This document shows, piece after piece, positions 34,508-42,942 of a stretch of DNA of 64,000 nt. A model generated the notes under the pieces. It did not search any database. It had not been told where the DNA came from and saw nothing but the letters and a program-made list of their open reading frames with translations. Origin of the DNA: Dyadobacter arcticus (GTDB lineage Bacteria > Bacteroidota > Bacteroidia > Cytophagales > Spirosomataceae). Positions within the stretch are counted from its first letter, which is position 1; each line of letters begins with the position of its first letter. Position numbers and translations under genes: made by a program. The stretch spans positions 1,178,001 through 1,242,000 of the forward strand of contig NZ_JAASQJ010000002.1 in NCBI RefSeq assembly GCF_011762185.1, given 5' to 3'.

Positions 34508-35050
34508 ATGAATTCGGTTTCAAAGAAAATACTGCTGATTATCTTGTTCTTAGTAGGATTAGCGGCTGTTTATTATGCCTTTTTAAAGCCTGTGCCGGAA
34601 GTACTCAATGCTGTTGAAACGGATTCTACGCGAGAGAAGGAATCTTCTGTATACATTTCTTCATTAAACGATCTTGAAGGCAAACAGGTGGCAATGGATC
34701 AGGAAAAGCTGATTTTTATAAATGTCTGGGCTACCTGGTGTGGGCCTTGCAATATAGAGATGCCTGGAATTCAGAAGCTTTATGATAAATACAAAGCGCA
34801 CGAAAAAGTGGCCTTTTACATTATTTCAGATGAAGATGCCGAAATTGTAAATCCTTTTATAGAAAGAAAAGGGTATGATTTGCCTTTTTTTCAGTTTGCA
34901 GGAAATTATCCGCCTGCCTTGAATGGAAATGCAATTCCAAGAACTTATATCATTTACAAGGGTAAAATTCTGGCTCAAGAAATAGGTGCTTCCCAGTGGG
35001 ACCGGCCCGAAATCATCGATTTGATAGAAAAGCAGCTTGCAGAAATTTGA
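34508..35050 (+). CDS. TlpA-like membrane-anchored thioredoxin
   Basis: A 180-residue protein with one N-terminal hydrophobic helix (residues 8-25), which anchors it or acts as an uncleaved signal, and a thioredoxin fold facing the periplasm. The redox motif WCGPC is at residues 77-81 (Cys78 and Cys81). Further TlpA-type blocks are YIISDEDAEIVNPFIERKG and GNAIPRTYIIYKG with the cis-Pro. It reduces or oxidises disulfides of exported proteins, perhaps cytochromes. It is followed by a terminator shared with the convergent azurin gene. Confidence 0.9.
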   Translation: MNSVSKKILLIILFLVGLAAVYYAFLKPVPEVLNAVETDSTREKESSVYISSLNDLEGKQVAMDQEKLIFINVWATWCGPCNIEMPGIQKLYDKYKAHEKVAFYIISDEDAEIVNPFIERKGYDLPFFQFAGNYPPALNGNAIPRTYIIYKGKILAQEIGASQWDRPEIIDLIEKQLAEI

Positions 35051-35060
35051 TTTTCGCTGT

Positions 35061-35097
35061 AAAAAAAATGGCATCAAGCTAAGCCTGACGCCATTTT
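35061..35097. terminator. Bidirectional terminator between the thioredoxin and azurin genes
   Basis: AAAATGGC (35065-35072) pairs with GCCATTTT (35090-35097), extended by an imperfect inner stem GGCATCAAGC / GCCTGACGCC. A T8 tract follows on the minus strand, so it is strongest for azurin. Confidence 0.8.
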
Positions 35098-35116
35098 CAC
35101 TTTTATTGCAAATACT

Positions 35117-35614
35117 TTATTCTACGATAAAGCTACCCTTCATCAAGGCATAATGGCCAGGAAAGCTGCAAATGAATGTGTAAGTTCCTTTTGCCGGAGC
35201 TGTAAATTCAATTGTGTCGCTTTCTCCGCCACCTACAAGCTTGGTATGAGCGAGAATGCTCGCTTCTTCTGATTTAGGGATATACTCAGTTTCTCTTGCA
35301 GCTGCTGCTTTGGATCCAAAAGCAGCAACATCGACACCTGGTTTCAATAAAACCCAATTATGTCCCATTGCAGCCTTTGCCAGTTTGCCTGAGTGCGTCA
35401 ATGTCAACTTAACCTTTTGACCAGCTTTTACTTTTATTTCTTTTAAGTCGAATTGCATTGCATCGCTTCCTTTTATAACGATGGTCTTAGCTTGCTTTAC
35501 ATCGCTTACCACGGAGCCGGCAGGAGATAATTCAGCAGCAACCGGGTTCATTGTACCAGCTCCAAAAGCCAAAACTGAGGCAAGAAGTAATACGCCATAC
35601 TTGGTCCTTTTCAT
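35117..35614 (-). CDS. Azurin, periplasmic copper protein
   Basis: A 165-residue cupredoxin with signal peptide (about residues 1-27). The blue-copper ligands are all visible: His85 in MGHNW, then Cys149, His154 and Met158 in FICSFPGHYALMKG, with the Cys-His and His-Met spacing of azurin. It carries single electrons in the periplasm, to a terminal oxidase or reductase that lies outside the window. Convergent with the TlpA-type thioredoxin gene. It has its own gap upstream of 102 bp without a clear promoter. Confidence 0.93.
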   Translation of the reverse strand: MKRTKYGVLLLASVLAFGAGTMNPVAAELSPAGSVVSDVKQAKTIVIKGSDAMQFDLKEIKVKAGQKVKLTLTHSGKLAKAAMGHNWVLLKPGVDVAAFGSKAAAARETEYIPKSEEASILAHTKLVGGGESDTIEFTAPAKGTYTFICSFPGHYALMKGSFIVE

Positions 35615-35716
35615 ATTCTGAGTATTAATAAATTTGTTTATTTAATATTAACCTCTGCAATTTACGATACGGTATTATAAAAAAATAATCCATTAACAAT
35701 TGTTTGAAACTAAGTA

Positions 35717-36319
35717 TCAGAACAGAATCTTGTACTGATCCCTCACCGCACGTCCAACGCAAACAACCGCCAGGGCCATCATATAATGATTAATATCTAC
35801 GGGATCCATGGGGATGGGCAGGTTTCCCGATTTGGTCGATAAAGCCAGTAACATCATTGAGAAAACCACCCACAGCGCGCTTTTCTGTTTACTGGCCAAA
35901 CCTACACAAGAGATCAGAAGCGTAACAAGAATACACAAGGACTTGATAATGAGGCCAACGTATTCCACGCGAAACCAGGTAATGCAGTAAAATAACAACA
36001 GTCCTATCGCTACCGTGGAAGATAGCAGAAAGCTACCTCCGTCATAACGCATGATCAGACACCATGAAGCGGAAACGAGGCAAAGGGCACCCAGCGTCAT
36101 CTCACCAGCAATCACGATTTCATGTACACCTTCCAGACTTTCCACACCTGCGTACAAGAGTAAATCGGTAATTGCAACCAATGAAATACTGAACAAAAAA
36201 ATACCCCAAAGCCACCGGTTAATCGCAGTTTGCTGATTAAAATATCTGAAAAAAATGAATAAACTGGTGAAACTTAAAACGAGGTTAGAAAATATGTGTG
36301 GATTGCGAAGTATATCCAT
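35717..36319 (-). CDS. Integral membrane protein of unknown function, seven helices
   Basis: A 200-residue, very hydrophobic protein with about seven membrane helices and short loops (FSNLVLSFTSLFIFF near the start, MMLLALSTKSGNLPIPMDPVDINHYMMAL near the end). It resembles the small membrane proteins common in Cytophagales, but I recognise no named family. It sits between azurin and sucD on the opposite strand to sucD. Function not assigned. Confidence 0.72.
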   Translation of the reverse strand: MDILRNPHIFSNLVLSFTSLFIFFRYFNQQTAINRWLWGIFLFSISLVAITDLLLYAGVESLEGVHEIVIAGEMTLGALCLVSASWCLIMRYDGGSFLLSSTVAIGLLLFYCITWFRVEYVGLIIKSLCILVTLLISCVGLASKQKSALWVVFSMMLLALSTKSGNLPIPMDPVDINHYMMALAVVCVGRAVRDQYKILF

Positions 36320-36422
36320 AAATACACGTCAAATTGTCAAAAAAGCAATTTACAAAATCTGGGTACATTTTGCTACTTCGTCCTTTTCGTTCTACTTTTA
36401 CCAAAAAAACTGATTTACCAAC

Positions 36423-37301
36423 ATGAGCGTTTTAGTTAATAAAAATTCTAAGATTATAGTTCAGGGATTTACCGGTTCAGAAGGGTCCTTCCACGCCCAG
36501 CAAATGATAGAATATGGTACAAATGTCGTTGGCGGCGTAACTCCGGGTAAAGGCGGACTATCTCATTTGGAACGACCCGTGTTTAATACAGTTGATCTTG
36601 CCGTTCGTGCCACCGGAGCCGACGTATCGATTATTTTTGTACCCCCGGCGTTTGCTGCTGATGCAATAATGGAAGCTGCTGATGCTGGTATTGGCGTAAT
36701 CGTCTGTATTACAGAAGGTATCCCCACCAAAGATATGATGCAGGCCAAAGAATATATCAAGAATAAAAATTGCCGCCTGATTGGCCCAAACTGCCCGGGT
36801 GTAATCACCGCAGAAGAATGCAAAGTAGGTATTATGCCGGGTTTCATCTTCAAAAAAGGAACAGTAGGATTAGTTTCCAAATCAGGAACACTTACATATG
36901 AAGCCGTGGATCAGCTGACTCGCGCAGGATTAGGACAAACCACTGCAATTGGTATCGGCGGTGACCCGATTATCGGAACAACTACGAAGGAAGCGGTTGA
37001 ACTTTTAATGAACGATCCCGAGACAGAAGCCATCGTAATGATAGGGGAAATTGGAGGCAGCATGGAAGCGGAAGCTGCTCATTATGTAAAGTCAACCGGA
37101 AATAAAAAGCCCGTTGTTGGTTTTATTGCTGGTAAAACAGCTCCAAAAGGTCGTCGTATGGGTCATGCCGGGGCGATCATCGGTGGCGCAGATGATACTG
37201 CTGAAGCTAAAATCAGGATCATGAAGGAATCAGGAATTTTCGTAGCCGAATCTCCTGCGCTCATTGGTGAAACGATGCTTATTGCTCTTGGAAGAAAGTA
37301 A
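36423..37301 (+). CDS. sucD: Succinate-CoA ligase, alpha subunit
   Basis: A 292-residue subunit that, with SucC, makes succinate and ATP/GTP from succinyl-CoA in the TCA cycle. The CoA-binding Rossmann part runs to about residue 130 ([25 protein letters not shown]). The phosphohistidine is His248 in RRMGHAGAI. The blocks [17 protein letters not shown] and [11 protein letters not shown] are typical. SucC is elsewhere. It is divergent from the membrane protein and is followed by its own terminator. Confidence 0.96.
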   Translation: MSVLVNKNSKIIVQGFTGSEGSFHAQQMIEYGTNVVGGVTPGKGGLSHLERPVFNTVDLAVRATGADVSIIFVPPAFAADAIMEAADAGIGVIVCITEGIPTKDMMQAKEYIKNKNCRLIGPNCPGVITAEECKVGIMPGFIFKKGTVGLVSKSGTLTYEAVDQLTRAGLGQTTAIGIGGDPIIGTTTKEAVELLMNDPETEAIVMIGEIGGSMEAEAAHYVKSTGNKKPVVGFIAGKTAPKGRRMGHAGAIIGGADDTAEAKIRIMKESGIFVAESPALIGETMLIALGRK

Positions 37302-37327
37302 TATCCAATCACATGTAAAATTATAAG

Positions 37328-37353
37328 AGGGCTGAGGAAACTCCGCCCTTTTT
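37328..37353 (+). terminator. Intrinsic terminator after sucD
   Basis: AGGGC-GAG (37328 onward) pairs with CTC-GCCCT around a GAAA loop and is followed by TTTTT. It lies only a few bases before the DUF4271 gene start at 37361. Confidence 0.78.
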
Positions 37354-37360
37354 CATACAG

Positions 37361-38542
37361 ATGAAGTCCATATTCCCGATCACTTTTTGGGCTTTTCTAA
37401 CGGCATTTCTGCTTTCCGGAATATGGGCCAACGGTGCAGCCAAGGCAACACCTCCGGGAAACTTCCTACCAATCTACGATTATCAGAATGACTGGCTGGT
37501 CTATAACAGTCAGTACAAGAATTATGTACCGTTTTCTCAGGGTGTCAATGAGGGCTCAAAATTTGTAACCTTATATATTGATCTTGTTAAAAACAGGAGA
37601 TATTCATTGCTGATCAGTACCGAAACCGAGAGTTACCTTTTTTTGGAAGGTGCACTCCAAAACAAGCTTGAACAGAACCAGTGGCAGAGGCTTAATCTCG
37701 ACAGCTTATTTAAAATCTACGGGAAGGAAGAATTACTGCTCACTATTTATGGGAATCCAGGGATTGAAGACAAAACAGTTTTGCTTTGCAACGAAAAAAG
37801 GCGGAATGAAATAAGCGTTATTTCGAATACCCGCTCCAATTTTATCAACATTAAGCCAATCTCATTTTCACCATTCGGGAATTTTGCTGTGTTGGCCCTT
37901 ATCCTCATCCTGATCCTTAATGCCTGGATTTTCAACCTCAACCCACTCTCTTTTATACGTTTGATAAATCCAATCGAGTTTTTCAACAGCGACCCCAGAG
38001 ACCAGCTATCTAAAATCAACAAACCTTACAGCAACACCATTATATTCTTTGTCGTTATCAGCTCGATGCTGATGAGTTTTATTGCTATCTATTTTTCAGC
38101 CAATAAACTTAACATCTTTTCAATCAGCACCATTTTATCAGAAAAATCAACCACACTACTGATCTTAGGTGATTTTTTCATCCTCTCAACCATCTTTTTT
38201 TTGCTGATGTATACAAAGTATATATTCATGGTATTAGCAGGAAATATGCTTAATCTAGACAAACAAGTCGATATCATCTTTATCAAAATAGTACAATCCA
38301 CATATCTATTTTATGCAGCAATTTTTCTACTTGCTTTCACATTAAGCTTCAACCATATCCCTTGGATAACAACAGGAAGGTCTTATATTCTTCTTCCATT
38401 CCTTACGTTTTACCTGGCCAGATTTATTGCCCTTTACATAGTTACGAAGCCCTCTGGCTCGTTGATTAATCTCTATTTATTTTCTTACCTTTGCGTTATT
38501 GAGATTATCCCGCTTATTGTTAGTATAAAATTTGCATTGTAG
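37361..38542 (+). CDS. DUF4271 membrane protein
   Basis: A 393-residue protein: signal peptide, a soluble N-terminal domain of about 150 residues, then seven or so membrane helices from residue about 170 (FAVLALILILILNAWIF). It matches the DUF4271 family seen only in Bacteroidota. The function is unknown, but its neighbour is nearly always hemD, as here 44 bp downstream, so a link to heme or envelope assembly is possible. No catalytic motif is visible. Confidence 0.82.
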   Translation: MKSIFPITFWAFLTAFLLSGIWANGAAKATPPGNFLPIYDYQNDWLVYNSQYKNYVPFSQGVNEGSKFVTLYIDLVKNRRYSLLISTETESYLFLEGALQNKLEQNQWQRLNLDSLFKIYGKEELLLTIYGNPGIEDKTVLLCNEKRRNEISVISNTRSNFINIKPISFSPFGNFAVLALILILILNAWIFNLNPLSFIRLINPIEFFNSDPRDQLSKINKPYSNTIIFFVVISSMLMSFIAIYFSANKLNIFSISTILSEKSTTLLILGDFFILSTIFFLLMYTKYIFMVLAGNMLNLDKQVDIIFIKIVQSTYLFYAAIFLLAFTLSFNHIPWITTGRSYILLPFLTFYLARFIALYIVTKPSGSLINLYLFSYLCVIEIIPLIVSIKFAL

Positions 38543-38586
38543 TTCAGGTAAAGATATTCGGGAACAAAACTAATTGAGGATTGTAC

Positions 38587-39369
38587 ATGAGTGATACTAT
38601 CAATTTTGATCAGGACAGACTTAAGAAAGTAACCAGTCTTCTAGTTAGTCAATCCAGACCAGCCGACGAGAATTCACCTTACTATGAATTGGCAAAAAAG
38701 TACAATATCAAAGTCGATTTTCGCCCATTCATTCAAGTCGACGGCATTTCCTACAAAGACTTCCGCAAACAAAAAATTAACATCCTTGACTTTTCTGCGG
38801 TGATCTTTACCAGCCGTAACGCCATTGATCACTTCTTCCGCATTTGTAACGAAGGTCGGATAGAGGTTCCTGCAACTATGAAGTATTTCTGCATTTCTGA
38901 ACAGACGGCCAACTACCTTCAAAAATACATTGTGATCCGCAAAAGAAAGATTTTCACAGGCACCAAAACTGCCGCTGAATTGATTGAACTGATGCGCAAG
39001 CATAAAAAGGAGAAGTTTCTCTACCCATGTTCAGACGTTAGGAAGAATGACATTCCTGAGTTTGCGGATCTTGAAGAATTTAGCTTCACAGAGGCAACGA
39101 TGTACCAAACCGGTTCCGCCGACTTATCCGATCTGGAGAACGTTTACTATGACATCATCGCATTTTTCAGTCCTTCCGGAATCAAATCACTTTTCGACAA
39201 TTTCCCTGACTTCAAGCAGAATGACACTCGGCTTGCCGCATTTGGGCCGACTACCGCGAAGGCCGTAGAAGATGCAGGTCTTGTTCTTGACATTCAGGCG
39301 CCGCTTCCCAATGCCCCTTCTATGACGGGTGCTTTGGACCTTTATATCCGCAAAGCCAATACCATTTAA
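38587..39369 (+). CDS. hemD: Uroporphyrinogen-III synthase
   Basis: A 260-residue two-domain HemD. It closes the ring of hydroxymethylbilane and flips ring D in heme synthesis. Sequence identity in this family is low. Clues are AVIFTSRNAIDHFFRIC, KYFCISEQTANYL, FLYPCSDVRKNDIPEF, IIAFFSPSGIKSLFDNFP and AAFGPTTAKAVEDAGL. The ATG at 38587 is preferred over a TTG at 38581. The DUF4271 neighbour and a strong terminator 10 bp after the stop frame the unit. Confidence 0.9.
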   Translation: MSDTINFDQDRLKKVTSLLVSQSRPADENSPYYELAKKYNIKVDFRPFIQVDGISYKDFRKQKINILDFSAVIFTSRNAIDHFFRICNEGRIEVPATMKYFCISEQTANYLQKYIVIRKRKIFTGTKTAAELIELMRKHKKEKFLYPCSDVRKNDIPEFADLEEFSFTEATMYQTGSADLSDLENVYYDIIAFFSPSGIKSLFDNFPDFKQNDTRLAAFGPTTAKAVEDAGLVLDIQAPLPNAPSMTGALDLYIRKANTI

Positions 39370-39378
39370 GTAATAATT

Positions 39379-39423
39379 ATGCATTAAAAAGCCCTGGAAA
39401 TTTTCCCGGGCTTTTTAATGCAT
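39379..39423 (+). terminator. Strong terminator after hemD
   Basis: A long stem ATGCATTAAAAAGCCC / GGGCTTTTTAATGCAT with extra CTGG/CCCG pairing and a loop of about 7 nt. The stem itself contains the T run. It isolates the hemD unit from the type IX secretion locus. Confidence 0.88.
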
Positions 39424-39502
39424 TTATCAATTTTTTTGAGCAATATGCGTTATGAATTAAATCCGTAAGCTATCGGCAAGTTCTTTAAACTAATCTAGTG
39501 GC

Positions 39503-40480
39503 ATGACTTTGACGTTTACTCTCAGCAGTATTAAATGTAACCGGCTATTTGCGTTTTTACTCTTCATCTCGTTCAGTGCAGTTGCCCAAAAAGATGCTCA
39601 ATTTAGTTTGTTTTCCTTAAATCAGCTTTACCTGAACCCCGCGGCTGCCGGTTCTGACGGTCTCACAAAATTTCAACTTACTCACAGGACTCAATACGCT
39701 GGTTATCAGGGCACAAATATCGACGATGCGGGTGGCGCACTTTCAACCCAATTGTTCTCTTTCAGCATGCCGTTCAAAAATTTCGGGATAGGGTTCTATG
39801 CTTTAAATGACAAAAGTGGCCCAAGGACAGATCAGGATTTTAAAATTTCGGCTGCATATCATATTCCTTTTGCTGGTGGAAATTTTCAGTTAGGCGCCAG
39901 CGCCGGCTTATTCCGTCAGGCAATTGATTATGGCAAGTTACGCGCCCGTGATCCTGATGATCCTTTGATTCAAACAGGAGTTATATCCGAAATTAATCCT
40001 GATTTTGCGGTTGGTGCCCGATATGAGAATGAAACATTCTATGCGGGCGTTTCTCTCAACCATTTCCTTAAGCCCAAATATCAGCTTGGATCCGAAACCG
40101 GCACAAATCCCCTGCCCCGCACTTTATATTTCAATGCGGGAGTAAATATTGAATTAGGCTATCTGCTTGACATTCAACCCATCGTTTTGGTTAAATCGGA
40201 TATCAGCACGATTTCTGTTGAAGGAGGTGCCACTGTTACTTATAACAAACGTTACTGGATTGGTGGAACCTACAGACAACAGGACACCTACTTTATAATT
40301 ATGGGAGGAATTTATCTTCTGAGTGATCAATCGCTTCGCCTTTCAGGAGCGTATGACTTAGTATTAGGAGGCGATAAATCGAAAGCGCCTTCATCTTTCG
40401 AGGTCATGTTATCGTATGCTTTACCACAGCCGAAGTTTGGCAAAAAAACGATTATACGAACACCTCGATTTCGATTCTAA
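39503..40480 (+). CDS. porP: Type IX secretion outer-membrane protein, PorP/SprF family
   Basis: A 325-residue outer-membrane barrel with signal peptide (about residues 1-28). Family pattern: QFSLFSLNQLYLNPAAAGSDGLTKFQLTHRTQYAGY near the N-terminus, and beta-strands such as NPDFAVGARYENETFYAGVSLNHFLKPKYQ. PorP-type proteins anchor the type IX machinery and, in gliding bacteria, help release adhesins. It precedes gldK by 356 bp, and the order porP-gldK-L-M-N equals the porPKLMN operon of Porphyromonas. That makes it part of the core locus rather than one of the many extra copies. Confidence 0.9.
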   Translation: MTLTFTLSSIKCNRLFAFLLFISFSAVAQKDAQFSLFSLNQLYLNPAAAGSDGLTKFQLTHRTQYAGYQGTNIDDAGGALSTQLFSFSMPFKNFGIGFYALNDKSGPRTDQDFKISAAYHIPFAGGNFQLGASAGLFRQAIDYGKLRARDPDDPLIQTGVISEINPDFAVGARYENETFYAGVSLNHFLKPKYQLGSETGTNPLPRTLYFNAGVNIELGYLLDIQPIVLVKSDISTISVEGGATVTYNKRYWIGGTYRQQDTYFIIMGGIYLLSDQSLRLSGAYDLVLGGDKSKAPSSFEVMLSYALPQPKFGKKTIIRTPRFRF

Positions 40481-40836
40481 GATCTTAGATTAAGGACTCA
40501 GCTTACATTACCATTTAATATTAGAATCGTTTAAAAAATGCCGATTTGGTGCTTAATAAGCCTTTTTTATAATTCCGATGGTAAATGACTTAGGTCAGTT
40601 TGCCAAACTTTAATTTATATTTGTAAAATAATAGGGCCTTATACCATTTCCATTTTTCGTACGTTAAAACGATAAATATTTGTTATGGGAATGCGATCAA
40701 GGAATATTGCGATCCCAATTTTAGTCAGATCGCCGCTTATCAGAATTGATTTTTAGTTTTATTTTAAGGCATAATATATATCAACGGTCGACGTTTTCAG
40801 ACTATCATTTTCTTACTCAAATTTTACAAAACCACT
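40481..40836 (+). other. 356-bp gap before gldK
   Basis: No gene seen. It begins with a perfect 14-bp palindrome TCTAAGATCTTAGA (40476-40489) that spans the porP stop. A TATATTTG motif at 40616-40623 matches the Bacteroidota -7 consensus and could be a gldK promoter, but the nearest TTTG is 13 bp upstream, too close for a normal -33 element. The rest is AT-rich. Confidence 0.5.
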
Positions 40837-41910
40837 ATGAATGTGAAAGTGTTCTATCGGGATGGGGTCAAAAGTCTACTTTTGATATCCGCTCTTATGC
40901 TAATGCAGAGTTGCGGATTTATCAAGAGTAAGTTTGGCAAGGGCGGAAAAGAAGAAAGCGGCATTGCTAATGGCGAAATTACAGCAACGGCCCGTAAGGG
41001 TTTTAAACAAACAACACCTGCGGGAATGGTGGTGATACCTTCAGGATCTTTCGTAATGGGACAGGCGGATGAAGACATTGCTTCATCTATGAATAATATG
41101 AACCGTCGTGTTACAATCAGTTCCTTCTTTATGGACGACACTGAGATTACCAACAATGAATATCGCCAGTTTGTTAACGCACTTCTAGTTGACTCAGTCT
41201 CTGTTTTGGGCGAAGAAGAAATTATGTCCAAGTATTATCCTGATACAACTGTTTGGAAGAAAGATTTTGCATATTCGAACGGTGACCCATTTGTAGAATA
41301 TTATTATCAACATCCAGGATTTGATACTTATCCAGTAGTAGGTGTTAGTTGGATAGGCGCTGAATATTTCGCAAAATGGCGTACTAACCTACTTCACGAT
41401 TTTCAGAATAAAGAGGGTCAGTTCAATTCCACAGGATTCCGTCTTCCAACAGAAGCTGAATGGGAGTGGGCCGCAAGAGGTGGACGTGCAGTTGCCAAGT
41501 ATCCTTGGGGAAATCCATATACAATGAATGCCAAGGGATGCTTTCTGGCTAACTTTAAACCGCAACGTGGAAATTACGACGCTGACGGTTATCCATATAC
41601 TGGCCCTGCAAATGCTTACAATCCTAACGACTTTGGCTTATATAACATGGCTGGAAATGTTGCAGAATGGACATCCGATGCTTACACAGATAATGCTACC
41701 GCTATTGTTTGGGATATGAACCCACAGTATAATAATCCTGATGAACCTCGCAAAGTTGTTAAAGGCGGATCTTGGAAAGACATTGCCTACTATCTTCAAA
41801 CCGGTACTCGGACCTTTGAATTCGAGACCGAACGCCGAGCATTTATTGGCTTCCGCTGCGTGATGGATAATGTAAACGACCGTGGAGGTGCCCGTGCCCG
41901 TCGTCGCTAA
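40837..41910 (+). CDS. gldK: GldK, type IX secretion lipoprotein
   Basis: A 357-residue lipoprotein (signal with lipobox MQSC near residue 24) with a formylglycine-generating-enzyme-like (SUMF1) fold: GMVVIPSGSFVMGQADEDI, TGFRLPTEAEWEWAARGGR, YNMAGNVAEWTSDAYTDN and GFRCVMDN. GldK/PorK forms, with GldN, the large periplasmic ring of the type IX secretion system, and is not an active sulfatase-modifying enzyme. The C-terminal tail is Arg-rich. An intrinsic terminator follows before gldL. Confidence 0.94.
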   Translation: MNVKVFYRDGVKSLLLISALMLMQSCGFIKSKFGKGGKEESGIANGEITATARKGFKQTTPAGMVVIPSGSFVMGQADEDIASSMNNMNRRVTISSFFMDDTEITNNEYRQFVNALLVDSVSVLGEEEIMSKYYPDTTVWKKDFAYSNGDPFVEYYYQHPGFDTYPVVGVSWIGAEYFAKWRTNLLHDFQNKEGQFNSTGFRLPTEAEWEWAARGGRAVAKYPWGNPYTMNAKGCFLANFKPQRGNYDADGYPYTGPANAYNPNDFGLYNMAGNVAEWTSDAYTDNATAIVWDMNPQYNNPDEPRKVVKGGSWKDIAYYLQTGTRTFEFETERRAFIGFRCVMDNVNDRGGARARRR

Positions 41911-41927
41911 AAAATATTTAATCGATG

Positions 41928-41960
41928 AAAGAAGCAGTGTTTCTACTCTGCTTCTTTTTT
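41928..41960 (+). terminator. Intrinsic terminator between gldK and gldL
   Basis: AAAGAAGCAG (41928-41937) pairs with CTGCTTCTTT (41948-41957), 10-nt loop, and a T6 tract to 41960. It lies 18 bp after the gldK stop and 68 bp before gldL, inside a unit usually read as one operon. Confidence 0.78.
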
Positions 41961-42027
41961 ACGATCTCCTCAATCAAATAACTCTTTAATAATCTTTAAT
42001 TTTTCACTGTAACCGATTTCAATTCGT

Positions 42028-42843
42028 ATGGCTAAGAATAGCGGACCTAATTATTTTTGGGATAAACTTGTACCAACAATATATAGCGCGGGTGCTGCCG
42101 TAGTAATTTTAGGAGCCTTGGCAAAAATTCAACACTGGGACTTTGGTGGACCATTGCTTACTGCTGGCCTTGGCACAGAGGTATTGATTTTCTTATTATA
42201 CGCTCTTCAAACATTAACTCAGAATGACGACAGAGATCCAGATTGGACAAGAGTTTACCCTGAACTTGCTGATGACTATAATGGACCTGCAATTACCCGT
42301 GGCAACACTCAGAGCAGCAACATAACTGCCAAGCTTGACAACATGCTCGACAATGCCAAGATTTCGCCTGAAATTTTTGACAGTCTGGGCAAAGGATTCA
42401 GAAACCTTTCTGATACGGTTGGTAAAATATCTGATCTCACCGATGCTACTGTTGCGACGAACGATTATGCGAAAAATGTCAAAAATGCATCAACTGCAAT
42501 CAATGATATGAATAAGTCTTACGGCGTTGCGATCAGCGCAATGAGTTCTATGGCAGATGCTACCAAAGATGCGCAGTCATACCGTGACCAATTTCAGCAG
42601 ATCACTAAGAACATGGGAGCTCTGAATGCCGTTTATGAACTAGAACTTCAGGATACTACCAAGCACCTTAAAGCAATGAATGCATTTTATGGTAACCTTA
42701 CCGCAGCAATGGAAAATATGGCGGATGCTACCAAAGAATCACAAGTATTTAAAAATGAGATGTCCAAATTGACAACCAACATTTCATCTTTAAATGGGAT
42801 TTATGGCAACATGCTTACTGCCATGCGCGGGGGAAACGCATAG
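42028..42843 (+). CDS. gldL: GldL, motor protein of type IX secretion and gliding
   Basis: A 271-residue inner-membrane protein. Two helices lie at about residues 16-35 and 42-63. The second has a buried Glu in LGTEVLIFLLYAL (Glu51), and a Lys is at residue 33 (LAKIQHW). These charged membrane residues belong to the proton-driven GldL5-GldM2 motor. The C-terminal 200 residues are cytoplasmic, with two similar segments (MSSMADATKDAQ, MENMADATKESQ). It powers secretion and, in gliding relatives, adhesin movement. Confidence 0.94.
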   Translation: MAKNSGPNYFWDKLVPTIYSAGAAVVILGALAKIQHWDFGGPLLTAGLGTEVLIFLLYALQTLTQNDDRDPDWTRVYPELADDYNGPAITRGNTQSSNITAKLDNMLDNAKISPEIFDSLGKGFRNLSDTVGKISDLTDATVATNDYAKNVKNASTAINDMNKSYGVAISAMSSMADATKDAQSYRDQFQQITKNMGALNAVYELELQDTTKHLKAMNAFYGNLTAAMENMADATKESQVFKNEMSKLTTNISSLNGIYGNMLTAMRGGNA

Positions 42844-42942
42844 AAATTTAGTAACACTCTTTTGCAAGGCGATTTCACTATGCAATTGGTTGTTCTTCCC
42901 CTTAAATAATTTTTAATCACAGAAAACCGATTACAGAACAAT

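Noticed and set aside
40599..40623. Full -33/-7 promoter before gldK
   Set aside because: TTTG and TATATTTG are only 13 bp apart, too short for the consensus; only the -7 part is mentioned.
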